Below, piece by piece: positions 33,530 to 46,800 of a stretch of 64,000 bases of DNA. This stretch comes from Pleurotus djamor (Eukaryota > Basidiomycota > Agaricomycetes > Agaricales > Pleurotaceae): the NCBI GenBank assembly GCA_029747585.1, contig JAPEVF010000154.1:24106-88105 (forward strand). The letters are read 5' to 3'. Within the stretch, counting starts at the first letter, position 1; every line of letters begins with the position of its first letter. Position numbers and translations under genes: made by a program. The notes under the pieces are model-generated. The model saw nothing but the letters and a program-made list of their open reading frames with translations. It was not told the origin of the DNA and did not search any database.

Positions 33530-34735
33530 ATGGCCGAAGAAATTGACTACGAAGCTCTTTCTCCCAATGCCAGTCTCGGCGTAAGTAATCCAAAATGACA
33601 AATTCCGTATAGACCGCTCACATATCTCGTCCAGGTAAACATGCTTGCTGGTGCCTTTGTAAGCAGAAGGTATTCGGGTTTGCGTACATGGAAGATAACA
33701 TTTTGTCCCGCAGGCTGGTATCACCGAGCATGCTGTGATGTTTCCAGTCGATAGTATCAAAGTCAGCGAGTTTTGAAGCCCATTTACGCGTCATTTTCTT
33801 ACTTTTTGTTAGACGCGAATGCAAGTTTTCGCGACGTCACCTGCAGCGGTATACACAGGTATTGGCAATGCCTTTACACGAATATCGTCAACAGAGGGGA
33901 TGAGAGCCCTGTGGAGGGGTGTATCATCCGTAATTCTTGGTGCTGGGCCTGCGCATGCCGTACATTTTGGAACTTTGGAGGCGGTCAAGGAGCTAGCTGG
34001 TGGGAATGCTGCTGGAAACCAATGGCTGGCAACTTGTGAGTATGATCAAGTCGTGGATCGCCACCAAACCTGACAATTCCGAAGCTCTTGCGGGTGCTTC
34101 GGCCGCAATCGCCAGCGACGCTCTGATGAATCCATTCGATGGTGAGGTTGTCGTATTCTTGCCGAAAGCTGAGAAGCTGATGCTTTTCTAGTCATCAAAC
34201 AACGGATGCAAGTCCACAAGTCGGAATTCCATTCCGTGCTCACCTGTGCCCGCACCGTCCTCCGTGCCGAAGGCCTTTCTGCATTCTATGTTTCATACCC
34301 CACAACTCTTATGATAACGATACCCTCTAATGCCGTTCAATTCACCGTCTACGACCACATGAAGAAAGTTTTGAATCCTTCAGGAGATTATTCACCTGGA
34401 ACACACATGATAGCTGGAGCTGTCTCTGGTGGTGTTGCTGCCGCAGTGACTACCCCGCTGGATGTGGCGAAGACGATACTTCAGACTCGGGGAACAGCTC
34501 GCGACGCCGAGCTACGGAACGTTCAAGGGATCGCAGACGCATTCCGCGCTATATGGAAAAGGGATGGAATAAAAGGGTTTGGGAGAGGGCTGACGCCTCG
34601 AGTGTTAACGCACATGCCGAGCAATGCGCTATGCTGGCTTTCTTATGAGTTTTTCAGTAAGCGAGCCCTTGGTTCTGGACCTTGACCTCCCCAGACTGAC
34701 CGACCGTTCTAGAAGTGGCCATTCGCGACTCATGA
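33530..34735 (+). CDS. Mitochondrial carrier, mitoferrin (Mrs3/4) type iron importer
   Basis: Seven exons: 33530..33580, 33635..33658, 33714..33761, 33813..34035, 34085..34141, 34192..34656, 34713..34735; 296 aa, the usual carrier length. Three repeats each carry the Px[DE]xx[KR] signature: FPVDSIKTRMQ, NPFDVIKQRMQ and TPLDVAKTILQT. The second repeat's NPFDVIKQRMQ followed by SAFYVSYPTTLMITIP is characteristic of mitoferrins, which bring ferrous iron across the inner mitochondrial membrane for haem and Fe-S synthesis. Several exons are tiny (24, 48 and 23 bases), as often seen in basidiomycete carrier genes. The short N-terminus (MAEEIDYEAL) has no cleavable presequence, as expected. Confidence 0.93.
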
Positions 34736-34858
34736 TGGCGAGATGAAACTTCATCACATTTTTTGCACCTATATATTTCATTTGTTTGGCTCGATACAAC
34801 ATATAGCTGGAAATAGAACGGCGAACTTAATTCTCACGCGTTTTCGCTCCGTACCAAC

Positions 34859-37350
34859 ATGACGGGACACCATGAACATCACTGCAGAAATAGGAACAAG
34901 GCGAGACGCGATTCACGGACGCGAGGCTACCATTCGCGCCCGACTGACGCGATATCTTGGCATACCGTCATGCAGCTGGCCATGGGACCTTGCGTGACTA
35001 TGGTCGTCTGCTCTCTGCTTCTGTTCATTGCCCTCTTGCGACACCCTCCAGAAACGGAACCTCTAGATCTTCCTCTCGCCCTTGCTCACAATCATACGCC
35101 CTCCGTTCCACCGATGATACTCCCTGATCTTAGCTCAGCCCAAGTTATCCCGCCTCGCTCTCTGACTGCTATCCTCCCAGTGAGCTCGCCTTTGCTGCTG
35201 GAAACCGCCCTTACTTCTCTGCTTTCTCGCCCATCTTGTCTACATGAAATATGGGTTGTTTGTCCTCAACATGTTATCTCCGAAGTCAAGCATATCCTTC
35301 GCCGCTTCATCTCATCGCTTAGGAACGACTTTCCAAGTATATCTCTCTACCCTACGCCGAGTCTCTTCATCACCGACCTTCCTATGAACGCTATGCGACT
35401 GGCCTCGCGAGTTGAAACCGAATGGTTGCTCATCCTCGACGAGGATGGCTTGTCTCCCCTTGATAACCATACTCAGGAGCGCCTCCTAAACCCTGTGACG
35501 GCGTCACTTCCGATCGGTCCTCACGGCTTCGCAGTTCAAGCCCACAGCCCATCATGTATATCCCCTCAATCTCGATACGAACCCGCTGATTATCTAGTCC
35601 CGCCTTTCTCAATGCCCTCAACTCTGGCTCACCCCTCTCATATACTTCGCTCAGACACATGGCTCCAATTTGGCAAATCTGTTTCAGCCTCTACTCTCCC
35701 CCTACATTCTCCTGGAGGCATCGTCTTTGAGTCCTTCAATACGTGGTGTACTCAACTTCTCCCGGCCTTGCCTTCTTCAAGTGACCTCGCTTCCTTATCA
35801 GCCTCTTTCAATCTTACGGACGCCTCGCTCAAACCACCTGAGAAGTCTCGTCTCCTTGTTTTCTTCCCCACCATCAAAGAACTACGCTTGTTTGAATCGA
35901 CACTGTGTAGCTTTGCTCATCAACCTAGCGTCTCTCTCACTGTCGTGCTTCAACGCTCGCAGGACACGAGCGACCCTCACACGTTCGCCCCAGAAGCATG
36001 CACCGTGCATTTCCCTCTCCTCTTCGACTCGGACCACCAAAGCTTTCCATATCTCGATGATCTGCCACACTTGGTCATTGCTTTGGATGACCTGGACACT
36101 GTAGTCAAACATCAAATTCAACGGCGCTTTCCTTCGGCGACCTTGATTCAACTCCCCGTCGACGATCTACCGTTTACCCCATGGATGGCGAGTCTTTCCA
36201 TATCCGAGCTACAGAGTAAGTGTAGCCACTACCTTCGTTCGTGCCTTACCCACCCCCATCATATTGAACAGATTGGCATAGCCCTCAGGTCGACCTTAGC
36301 GTTATAACGAAGGATCGTCCGAAATCCCTTACCCGCCTATTGACATCCCTCTCTCGCGCTCGATTTTTTGGTGACACTGTACAGCTCCGCCTCAACATCG
36401 ATCAGTCTGAGGTTGCAGAAACTCAGCATGTCGTCTCAGACTATAAATGGCTGCATGGTCCTGTCTTCGTTCATCATCGAGTGCGTCAGGGTGGCCTCCT
36501 TCCAGCCGTCGTAGAATCATGGTACCCTTCGTCTAATCATTCATATGGTCTCCTGCTGGAAGATGATGTTGAGGTTTCGCCACTGTTCTACGCCTGGGTG
36601 AAAATGTCCCTTCTGCGATACCGCTACGGAAGCGAATCCGGTCAATCCCAATCCCTCTTCGGAATCAGTCTTTATCAACCTAAAAACATCGAACTCACGC
36701 CGCTCGGGCGGGAGCCTTTCAACGCTCGGACGACCTTCCGGAAGCACGGGTACCCTCATCCATCGACCCCATATCTTTCGCAAATCCCTTGTAGCTGGGG
36801 CGCTGTTTACTTCCCGGAACATTGGCGCGAATTTCATGGTTATCTCTCCGCGCGCCTTGCCGAAACCTTCTTCGACATCGATGCCGTTGTGGTACCTAAA
36901 GTCAGGTCCAATCGTTGGAAGAAGTCCTGGAAGAAGTTCTTCATCGAACTCGTATATCTTCGGGGTTACGTTATGCTTTACCCGAATTATGAAGACTTTC
37001 TCTCCTTGTCGACGAACCATGTTGAGGTCGGTTCCCACGTCAAAGCGAGGACTAGGGATAAGAAGCTCGAGCTATTCCTCTTGCCGTTGATGAAGCTCAA
37101 TCATGGGACTTCTCCTAACAATGGACTACTCGACCTTCCTCGAGGAACATTACCCGCTTGGACCCAATTACCTGTACTTGATCTCGTCGGTTCGGTCACT
37201 AGCTCCAGTGAGATTATGGGCCGTGGCCTTACTCGTCGAGGCGAGCTAACAGGCTGTCCAATGCCCCCGACGAATCCTTTCGACACCAACGACCTCATGT
37301 GCACTACGTACATCCACTCCCCACAAACCGTCTCAGTCATATCTTTGTAA
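34859..37350 (+). CDS. Type II membrane glycosyltransferase, GT2-like
   Basis: Two exons, 34859..36215 and 36272..37350, give 811 aa. A basic cytoplasmic tail is followed by one membrane anchor at about residues 41-64 (MGPCVTMVVCSLLLFIALL), the topology of a Golgi enzyme. Two nucleotide-sugar-binding-like regions are visible: LLILDEDG (about residue 190) and, after the intron, VITKDRPKSLTRLLTSLSR with LLLEDDVEVSP, an EDD acid cluster typical of GT-A folds. The intron joins ELQ to NWHSPQVDLSV in phase 1; without splicing a stop follows. Specificity is unknown; the GT2/GT-A assignment rests on these motifs. Confidence 0.85.
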
Positions 37351-37494
37351 CATCTTTGAAGCAATAGGGTACTTATGAACAACATCAAACAAGCAGATAG
37401 ATCACAGTAGAGACAAAAATGTAGAGTTCCGTGAGGTGAACAAGCGTACCCGGAGAGCGAAGTAGAATCGATATAAATAATCCATGTACATAGA

Positions 37495-40400
37495 TCACAT
37501 GGTGATTTGAGAGCTGTCAAGGCCAAGGGCGTTGAGTAGAATGTTAACATTAGCGAGCTTCAATTGTTGTTCCTCTTCGTCCGCGACCCATCCCTTGGAG
37601 ACGGCCATGACATTGCTCAAGATCTTCTCGCGGAGAGAAGCAACTAAAACGGATTGTTGCTCGTGGACAGTGTGTAGCGCTACAGCGGCGAGGAACTGCC
37701 ATGTTTGCTGGTCAAGTCGATCAAAGGCGATACCGAGGTGGCCTTCAGGGAGGAAGGGTGCGAGACGCGTGGAAGGGAACAAGAGCAGAAGGTGCGGAGC
37801 AAGTAGTTGGAACAGATGATCGAACATGAGTTGCCTGAAGGGAGAATACTTATCAGAGGAGGTGGATACTGAGAGCTAAAGCCAATCATACCATTGCTGC
37901 CTCTCCTCTGGCAGAGGAAGACCGTCTTCTAGGGCATTGGCGTCATTTTGTTTGATAACCTCGACCCGACTTAGGAACAATGTCAGGAGGGCGATACCAG
38001 GCTAAGCGTCTTCGCATGAGTAACATGATCTTGCTGAGATTTCATTCAAGGACNGACCTTCGTTTGGGAGACAAGGACGATGTCTGTTCTATCGAGAAGC
38101 AAACCCAAGAGTCCAGTCACGATGCGCAAGGGAGCCTTGGACATGATCGGAAGGATACTTTGAATAACACCTCCAGTGAGGAAAGCTTGTGTTTGGCGGT
38201 CAACTTCCGCACGCTCTAATGTGTCCTCCAGGGTGTCCAGGATGGGTGCTTGCTTCACCACGTCAACCTGCGTGAAGCATGCGACTAGCAGCGTAGTGAG
38301 AGTGTACATTTGTTGATCGGAAAGGTGCCGGCATAGACGAGGAAGGAGTTTCTTTCCCTTGACGGGCATTAGGAGGGAAATAAAGGGGTGAGGATCACTA
38401 GCTGGGAGGTAAGAAAGGATGAAGGGCAAGACAAGCGCTACGCACCTAGTCTCAAGAGGCACCATAACGTTTAATCCATCCCAAAGGCGTTGAACGATCT
38501 CGGTATATTCTTCCTGCCTGGATGAGAAAGTTAGATACAGATACCTAGTAGTAGCAGAAGTACTAACCACATCGCAAAGGCTTCCTCCTCTTCNGGNGTA
38601 GGTTGATCTTGNCGTAGCTGTTCAGCTTGAAGCACAAGGTCGTAAAGCCCTTCAATCATGAACAAGACTTGACGGTGAGTAAGAGGCTCCTTTCGTGTTA
38701 CACCAGAGCTCTGCAGCAAAACCAGTCAGCCTACTCCCAGAGACGGGGACGAGCGGTGCATACATCGNCAACATTGCCCAAAGCCTCTCTTCCAAGTTTC
38801 TTGGCTTCTTCGGCGTGGTCAGTCGAATCTTCCTTGGATATGTGTGCGGCATGCCCAGGCGTCGGAGAGGAGTCAACCTGGAGGAGCTGACGGGGCGCNG
38901 CTTTGTAACTTCGGCCAGAAGTCTTACCGAGTGCACCTTGTAAGCTCTGGAGNGCTGGAGGNAGCGACGACATGGTNAGCGCCCGACTTGCTCGCGTTTA
39001 AAAGACAACCTACAATGCATCCCCTTCTCTTCTTCCCTCTTCCTTGCATTGCTGACAATCCTCTCGACTTGTTGCTCCATGCGTTGCATTGCATTGGGTC
39101 GGCGACTTCCTTTGTTCTGGTTCAAACCAAGTCCAACNCCACCACCAGAGCCAAACTTGAGNACTCGTTCGTCATTGGCTTGCAAACCCATCTTCGAACG
39201 CAAGATGGCTCCGTAGACTTGCGCGTAAAAGTCGTCCGCGTAGGGATCCTGGGTGACTAGTTGCGAAACTTGGATCCGAGTGATGAAGTCCTTGTCCGAT
39301 TGGGTCATCAAGTCATTGTACCTAGACTACAGAANAAGTCTGTATTAGCAAAACTACATGNGTTAATGTGAACGAATGNAGGTTACCATACGAGCAATCT
39401 TCTGGGCCTTTCTTCGCCTCTTCTCTTCCATTTGTTCGGCTTCGACNATCTTGCGCAGGGCTTCGCTNCTGAGGGCCTCCTGATCGATAGGCCCGCCACC
39501 TTGCATATCNCGGAGGAATTCTGCTTGTGCCATCTCGGACAGNAGTCGCTGTTGCAATTGAATGCTTTGCGGTANGTATTGCAGTCCTTGGAGTCCACCT
39601 AGNTGTTGATCGCGGAAGGCAGGCGACTGTGAACGTTGTCGGCGTTGNTGCTGCTGTTGCGCTTGCTGCTGCTGCATGATTTGTTGCTGTAAGAGAGCTG
39701 CTTGATATTCTGCCATGGTCGGGCCAGAAGGGGTCCGTCGATGCGTGGGTCCTTGGTTGAGTTGAGACAGTTGCTGAGCCCGTAGCTGCCTCTCGAGGTC
39801 TTCCATTCGAAGGCGCTCCTGTAATTCTTGGAGTCGCAACTGCTGCTGCTGCTCTTGATGGAGGAGAAGCAACTGGCGTTGCTGCTGGACATCATGGAAT
39901 CTGGGGGACTGGGAAACAGGAAGCATCCGCGGCGGGGGCGTACGTTGATGTTGAAGCGCTCGATCTTGCAAATGTCGTTCCTGCTGCATACGCTGGAGTT
40001 GCTGAAGCTGAAGCTGCTGCTGCCGAGCCTGATCCTGAGCTCGTTGATAGAGTAGGAGCTCTTCTTGCTCTTCTTGTTGGATGCGAAGTTGTTCCTGTTC
40101 CATCAGTTGACGCTGTCGGAGTAACTGTTGCTCCTTGGCCTGCTGCTGCTGCTGAAGATGCTGCTTCTGAGCTGCAGCGCGCATCTCAGCTTCGATTTCT
40201 GGCAAAGTACGAGCGCCGGTCTGGCCTCCGTGACTGACGTGGATAGGAATGGGTTCATCGTTACCGTCGAAGGGCGAGAATTGACTGGGAGGAGCATGGG
40301 CGGCCGATAAGTTGCTTCCGTTGAAGACCGATGGAGGCCTGGGGGACGTTGCTAGAGGAGGGCGGCCAGCGCCGTTTGAACCTGCGCGTCCAGGAAGTGC

Positions 40401-40968
40401 TGACAACGGGGAATGGTCATTCCAGATAGCTTCCAAGGACGGAGGCGTCGAGCGAGCGGCTGACAAGCAGACTTCAGGGTGCTTTCAAACTAGCGCGAAG
40501 AAATGACGGCATGCATACCGACTTGACTCGACCTCACGGAGGAGGCAGCAGACTTGGGCTTGAGATCTGAGTACTCCGGATGCGAAACTTGATTTAACTG
40601 GCTGAATGCAGGATGCGGAGCCTGCTCCCTAAAAAAANGATTCACCAGACTTGCTTGGCGGATGACCGAGGTCGTTTGGAAGGGTTGTGGCCGAGAAATC
40701 AAAGTCCTTGCCTGAAGTTATGAGGCATCAGACAGTCTGACAAAACGAATATGATTCATATAACAAGCTCACCGACGGCACCAGAGCCACCAAAGGTCTC
40801 ATCATTGAAGTCATCGCCGCCCTCCTGGAGAACATCCCCCAGGCCATCGTAGCTCTCCTCACCCCAGGTGTATACGGCGATGTCTTCGGGCTCCTGAGGG
40901 CGACCTTGCCGTAGGAAATTGGCCTTTTCTTTTTCTAAATCGTTTTGCTCGAAACCAAAGAACGACAT
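37495..40968 (-). CDS. PAT1: mRNA decapping activator Pat1
   Basis: Ten exons: 40968..40773, 40711..40519, 40459..39387, 39326..39014, 38954..38764, 38710..38568, 38517..38446, 38397..38058, 38001..37892, 37834..37495; 989 aa with the N at 40638 ignored. Pat1 binds Lsm1-7 and Dcp2 in P-bodies and represses translation. Evidence: MSFFGFEQNDLEKE start with an acidic N-terminal motif, a long Gln-rich coiled region (exon 3), the core RYNDLMTQSDKDFITRIQ, QDPYADDFYAQVYGAI, and a C-terminal superhelix (DPHPFISLLMPVKGKKLLPR ... FDHLFQLLAPHLLLLFPS). At 40631-40638 seven As plus N break the frame (minus strand TCnTTTTTTTAGG); removing the N gives SFFREQAPHP. Many other Ns in exons 3 to 6 are in frame. 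Intron 7 is accepted at 38398 to give LETSDPHPF. Confidence 0.95.
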
Positions 40969-41180
40969 GAGAGCATAGAATGGACGAAGGAAAAAAAGTG
41001 AGAAGCTGGCAAAACTTGAGAAAAGGCCTGCTAGAGGCCTGCAATCAAAAGTCTCAACAACGCCTTGTATGACTTGATCGACATCAAGCGCCCAGGCCCG
41101 GCCAAACACATGCAAATTGACCCGAACGGAACGCGATCACGCACACTTCAAATTACAACTCTTCATTCCATGTGGTGACC
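40969..41180. promoter_or_regulatory. Divergent promoter of PAT1 and RAP1
   Basis: 212 bases between the PAT1 and RAP1 start codons. No TATA box or known motif stands out. Confidence 0.45.
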
Positions 41181-43660
41181 ATGCCAGTGAGTTCATCGTT
41201 ATCACTCATTGCGCACATATCACATTCAGATCCAGGTATTTCTAGAAGATGGAGCAGCTATAGCGTTCTATCTTCACCCATCCATCCGGCAACTAGGAGC
41301 GCGTCAGCGACTTGAACAAGATATCATTGTGCACAACCCAGTTTAACCTTCGATTACCCCATACTCACAGATACGTAATGTAGGAAAATGCAGGTCACAT
41401 CGTCTTCAGTCCGAAAGACGCACGATACTGTCTTGTCGATGAAACACACCTACGTGGTACGACTTTGCAGGCCCTTCAACGCTCTTACTATGTGGAAACC
41501 GCGACGCAAAAGGTCACCGTCAAGCCGCACTCCTTTGTGAATTCGAGTATTAAAAGTGGTAAGCTCACACCGTTCACAATCCCCATGGTATCTATGGGTG
41601 GTGTCGTGCCGAGCCAGAGAGGGTATGTCGTTTATCACAATGCTCTTCATCAGACTCAACCCCCCNATTGTCTTTGCCCAGACGCACAGAGTTCACCGTG
41701 CAGGATGACCGCAATCTTGTTAAGTATCTAGCGGGCGCCTGTCCTGACCTTGCGTCTGGCGGTCGTCTAGGGATGATTGTGTACGAGGAGCTCATGGTAG
41801 GATCTCCATCCTCTCAACCTAATGATACTTATGATCCTATGTAGAGCAACGTAAGCATTGTTTGGCGCAACCGTCATACGGCTCACAGTTGGCGCGAACG
41901 ATATAAGAAAAACCGTGAACGGTTTGACGCCGAAATCGCGCACCGCGTTGCAACCCATCCTCCCCCTCCAGAAGCCCGCGACCCGAGAGACCGACGGGCT
42001 AACAATCACATGTGGTTACTACGAGGAGCCGATGCGAATGATGAGTTTGCTCCTCGGCGCGAACCGCTATTCCCAGCACGAGAGGAAGAAGAGGAGTCGG
42101 AGGACGGGGAAGACATGGCATCACCACCAAGATCCCCTCCCGCAGAGGAACTTCCTGCTCAAGCTTTTAGACCGCAGCGCCGCGAATCCAGAGACGCTTC
42201 TCAGAATCTGGGTAAACGGGCTCGACGGTCTCGAGTTGTTGACACAGGGAGCACCACGCCGCCCCTATTCGAGCAGGGCCAATCCAACCAACGCAAGCGC
42301 CAGAGAGTGTATACAGACGACGCATCCGCCAATGATGCAACTGTGAACACTCCAAGCAATGACCGCAATTCCAAGTGTGTATTTGTTTCCCCTCTTTATG
42401 ACTCTCCCTTACGCGACCTGTGATTATAGTCACGAGTTCTTCGACGATGCCGCTGACGGCGGGCCCTCGAACACTCAAACCACTCTTGTGGATAGGGATT
42501 CATTCTCCCCACTCCCAGATTCCACTCCCAGAAATCCAAAGCAGATCACTTCATCTCGAAAGGGCAAAGAAAAAATGGTCTATCCCTCAAGTTCTCCTGA
42601 GCATTCACCGCGCAATGTTTCTCATGAACAAAATATACCCACCCCAGACGTAGTAGTGATGGATGACGGTGCGAGAGATGAGGTTCCACCCAGCGACGAA
42701 TTTTATGACGAACTCTTCGGAGCGTCTCCAGATGAAAACGACGCCCTCACAGCAGCAGCCGACATGATTCCGCCACAAGGGAAACATGTACTTGAAGATG
42801 AAACCACCTCTGAGGACGATGCCGCTGATGTTGAAACCATCTTATCCCAGCCTCCTACAGTCCATTCCGATCATGATCAAGATCAAGATGAGTTTGGCCT
42901 TGATAGTCCCATATCCTCCACCCCTGGAACGCCACGCAATGAACGGTCATTATCCATCGATGACCAGGACATTGACAACCACCTCCGCGACGGTTTAGAT
43001 GGTGGATCCACACATAGACCCAGGGATCAAGAAGGTCCCTCTCGCGATCCTACACCGGCTTCGCAAATTGAATCAGACGACGCTGAGGCTGCCCAGTCCC
43101 TTCGTACCCAAACCGATAGATTCCGTCGCTCGTCCACTCAAGTGCTCGCGCCGCCGCTACCCCTTGGTAGTCAAAGCAAAGCAGCAAATAGGAGGGTGAC
43201 CATGGGTTCAACCTCAGATGCTGGACGACACAATCCTCAAGTTTGGTCTCGGAATTCCGCCCCGCAGATCGCTAGTTCGAGTACGAAAACTGCTCAAACT
43301 TCTAATGGGACCTCTCGACAAGAACCTACTCGTACCACTCCCTCGAAGCCAAGAGGCAGTTTCAATCCTTTCACCTCGCAACCCACTGTGACCAAGAAGC
43401 GTGCTCCTCAGCTGAAATTTCGGCCACATCAAGCTGGAGCTCAGTCGTCACAAGTCACGCCTCCGGATAGCAACATGCGTCCGAAGTTTGCCCCCAGAGC
43501 AATATCTGACTCAGGCAGTGACATCGCTGTCCCCTCTCCAAATACCAAAGGTTACCTGTTCAAGCAGGAGCTTGAGAACGCAGGAAAGACACAACCTTAC
43601 GAACCACCTCGCGGCACTCGTGCTGCCCTTCATCTACATTCCCAACCAATCGGACGGTAG
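41181..43660 (+). CDS. RAP1: Telomere protein Rap1 (BRCT-like plus Rap1 Myb domain)
   Basis: Six exons: 41181..41186, 41230..41328, 41384..41622, 41682..41796, 41845..42374, 42430..43660; 739 aa. Rap1 is the shelterin subunit recruited to telomeres. The N-terminal part looks like a degenerate BRCT domain (VFLEDGAAIAFYLHPS, then GHIVFSPKDARYCLVDETH). Next is the Rap1-type Myb domain at about residues 115-190: TEFTVQDDRNLVKYLA, GMIVYEELM, then HTAHSWRERYKKNRERF, which is the diagnostic third-helix motif. The remaining 500 residues are acidic, Ser/Pro-rich and disordered; a C-terminal RCT domain is not obvious. The first coding exon is only ATG CCA, supported by a GTGAGT donor and by the family-typical start MPIQVFLEDG. 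Confidence 0.88.
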
Positions 43661-43849
43661 TAATCCAGTGTTCTGTCCTCTCAAATATATTCATCGAATT
43701 ATTACTCCCAAATTATTTCCTCACTATTGATGTATGATACGTACTCACAAATCCTTATCCCAGCCTCCAGTAGTGTTCTACGAAATTGACATTGACATAG
43801 CGAGTGAAAATAACATGTAGGGATCTAATGACAAAGGAGAAACGCAAAA

Positions 43850-46800
43850 TTAAACTTTCTGAGCTACTTGTAAGAAGTCCAATATGGTACTGGAGCTCCA
43901 GGCCTGAGTGTTGCAGGAATCTCGGCAATATTCCCCGTTGGCATTCGTAAGCTCAGGCAAGCCGGCCCATGGGTCGTTCTGTATGTGGTTACGGGGCGCC
44001 AAGAGGATACGGTGGAGATAATGAAGGGTCGTCTGTGGGTTCTGTGCGACTCAGTCAACATGGTGAACTTGGAAAGGGTCGTGAACTACTAACCGATGCT
44101 CCTTCACCAACCAGAGTATCGAAATGCAGGTAAGCACGCAAGAAATACCCGAGGGGCCAGCCCCACTCAGGGCCCTGCTTGCCGTCAGCGTTTGCCAACA
44201 TGAATAAAGGTTGGTACTCACGTTGTGGTAGTTCAAGCCCTTCGCGATTGAAGCGTCATCAGAGTCGTTAGAGTTATCGTAATTTGGTCGATATTGCATG
44301 TCGCCGGGATCGAGGGTCTTCATACCAAGGGGCCCTCTGAGAGCTTCGTCTGCGATTTGAAGAGCACAGAGAGCATGCTTCTCATGGAACAGTTCTGGGG
44401 CGACCGTCATGGCGATTGGGAAATTGCATCGAAGTTGGTAGTCCGACCACTCGCGACCCGTACCGGAGCCGTAAACATCTTTGTAGATGCCCCTTCTGTT
44501 GACAAGAGAAGATGTGATGTTGTACTGGCTGTCCTCCGACTGATCCAACGGAATAAAATAGCACTTCTCGAAGGAACGCTGGAGCAGATCAGACCATTGC
44601 TGATATGTCACGAGCTGCTCCTTGCCGTCGACTGGGTCGCGGTCAGTTGAAGATTTTGCTTGGGAAATTCGTCTTACTCACTAATCGCCTGAACCCCTTT
44701 GAAAGGGAATTTACCGCTGGACGACAGGTCGCTAAGCCATCTCAATGTACTCTTGAGGAGTCCGGTGATTTCGATGGGCGCACCATCGCGGGGAGTACCA
44801 GGAACACCCTTCGTCCCAGCCTTGACACTCTCACCCATTTTGTCCATCCAAGTCCCACAATTGTGGGCATTCCCTCCGGAGATCAAGCCAGTCGTCCAGT
44901 CCACCTTGATATCGATATCGAAACCTTCATCTTTCATCTGCATGTCAAGATTGGGTCCAGCATTGTACTCGCGGAAAGTGATGCCCTCGGCGTGCCTCTG
45001 CAAGATTTCCTGGATGATTTCTGCTATAGTACTTGAGTACGCATAGGCACGATCATCGTCCCAAGGAACCCAGGTGTCGTCTTTGGGGAATCGCCGCTTG
45101 ACGTGCTCTTGTAGTATTGAGATGCCATCGGGCGCCATCAACGCGTAGTCCTGGATGTTCTGTAGCATCCACCAAGGTGAATCTCGGGAATTATACCTAT
45201 CGAGAGATGCCGAATCAGCCAGATATACATCATCAACGCGAGTGCCGTTACCTAGGGTTGCGGATCGAGTCGAGCAAATTTGGGATGAGTCCATGTTTCA
45301 AAGTTGACGCAAACGCTAAGATGTGGATTTTGGCCCCCTCAAATTGGCCAGTGGTCAGGAAGAGGCCCCGAAGAGAGATAAATACATCTCTACCCCAGCA
45401 CCTTGCCCAGCCAGCCGCGAAGTGGGGTAAGCCAGCCGCCAGGGATGGTGTAGACTTCGAGGGGTCCAAGGACGCAGATTTTACCAGCCCGTGCATCTGG
45501 ACAGAGCACATGGCGAGCTTCTGTGTGAAATCATGCCCACTGACAACGAAATCGGAGCACTGTTCTATGACCGCACGTTGAGAGGCTTTATACGCTTCAG
45601 AAATGACCAACGCGAAATATTTTGGGCGCATGAAGGGAGGTACTTTGGCCTTGATTTGGTCGAAGCGCTCCTTGAACCACTGCGCCGCTTCTTTCAAGTT
45701 GGGTAGGTCGTCGGATTGTCTGCTGGGAATCAAACTCATGATGTAGGGTAAACCAAGGTACTGACTGACCTGAGTAAACGGTTGGATACGTAATCCATAG
45801 CCCAAGTGCCTTCACGAAGGTGACCACAGACAGGGTGTCCCAAGTCATTGTACCTCATGATGTGTCGAAGGGGGTGCATCCACCCTTCAAGGCCACAGTA
45901 TGGAGTCTTCCCAAGACCCGGGATATCGTATGTTCCGAATTCTCCAGCGGTGGCATCTCTCTCTTCACCGTCAGCACGGTAGAGGACGACATTCAGATCA
46001 ATGAGGTCAAGGGCGCCGAAAACTTTTGCGGCATCAGAAGCGCAGAAAGAGTCAAGAGTGGGGTCGTAATCCTCGAGCTGTGTTTGGAAAACCATGACGC
46101 TGCCGGGTGGGAAGTAGTCGGGCACGGTGATTTCTGAAAAGGGACCTTCGCCATCGACACCCTGAGTTGGCACTACTGTGTTTAACTCCACAAGGTTGGA
46201 GGGAAGACCGTGGAGGACCGGGGCGTCCTTCGGTATCTCGTAGGAATCTATCTTGATCGTTGCACCTGTGATGAAGCGAGCTTGGGTCCGTCTCAATTTT
46301 ATGGGAGTGACTAGGATGCACAGGTTGATTAGAGTCAAGTACCGGCATACTATCAAAATAACTTACTGTAACCTCGATCCTTTGATCCCTTAGAGAAGGC
46401 GGTGTGAGCAACCAAGATGTATCCTTTTTGCGTCGAGGGATGAACGCGGTGGATAACGATATACTATAGGAATGTTATAGAGCATACCCTGATAAAAGAA
46501 GGTTGACGTACATCATTTTCTTGATGTACATGTCCTTCTTCGTAGCCCTCGAGAACCATCTCCAAGTGAAGTTCGTTCAACGTTCGCTTGACTCTCGCGA
46601 TTCCGCTATTATCACCGAGGCCAGTAATGTCGTAAAGCCGTTTTTCCGCCACAAGATTGAGGAGTTTAGGATACAAGTCGTCGAAGCCCTTGACCGAGCC
46701 GATAGCGCTATAAGAAAAGGTTACAAGCGCGCCCGTTGAAAGGGCATCCTCGGCAGATCGCTTGTCTGATGGCGACTCGTTGTCATGTGTAAGGTCGTAT

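Noticed and set aside
39640..40150. CAG/CTG trinucleotide repeat expansion in PAT1
   Set aside because: The Gln-rich coding region is imperfect and interrupted, as in other Pat1 proteins; no pure long tract.
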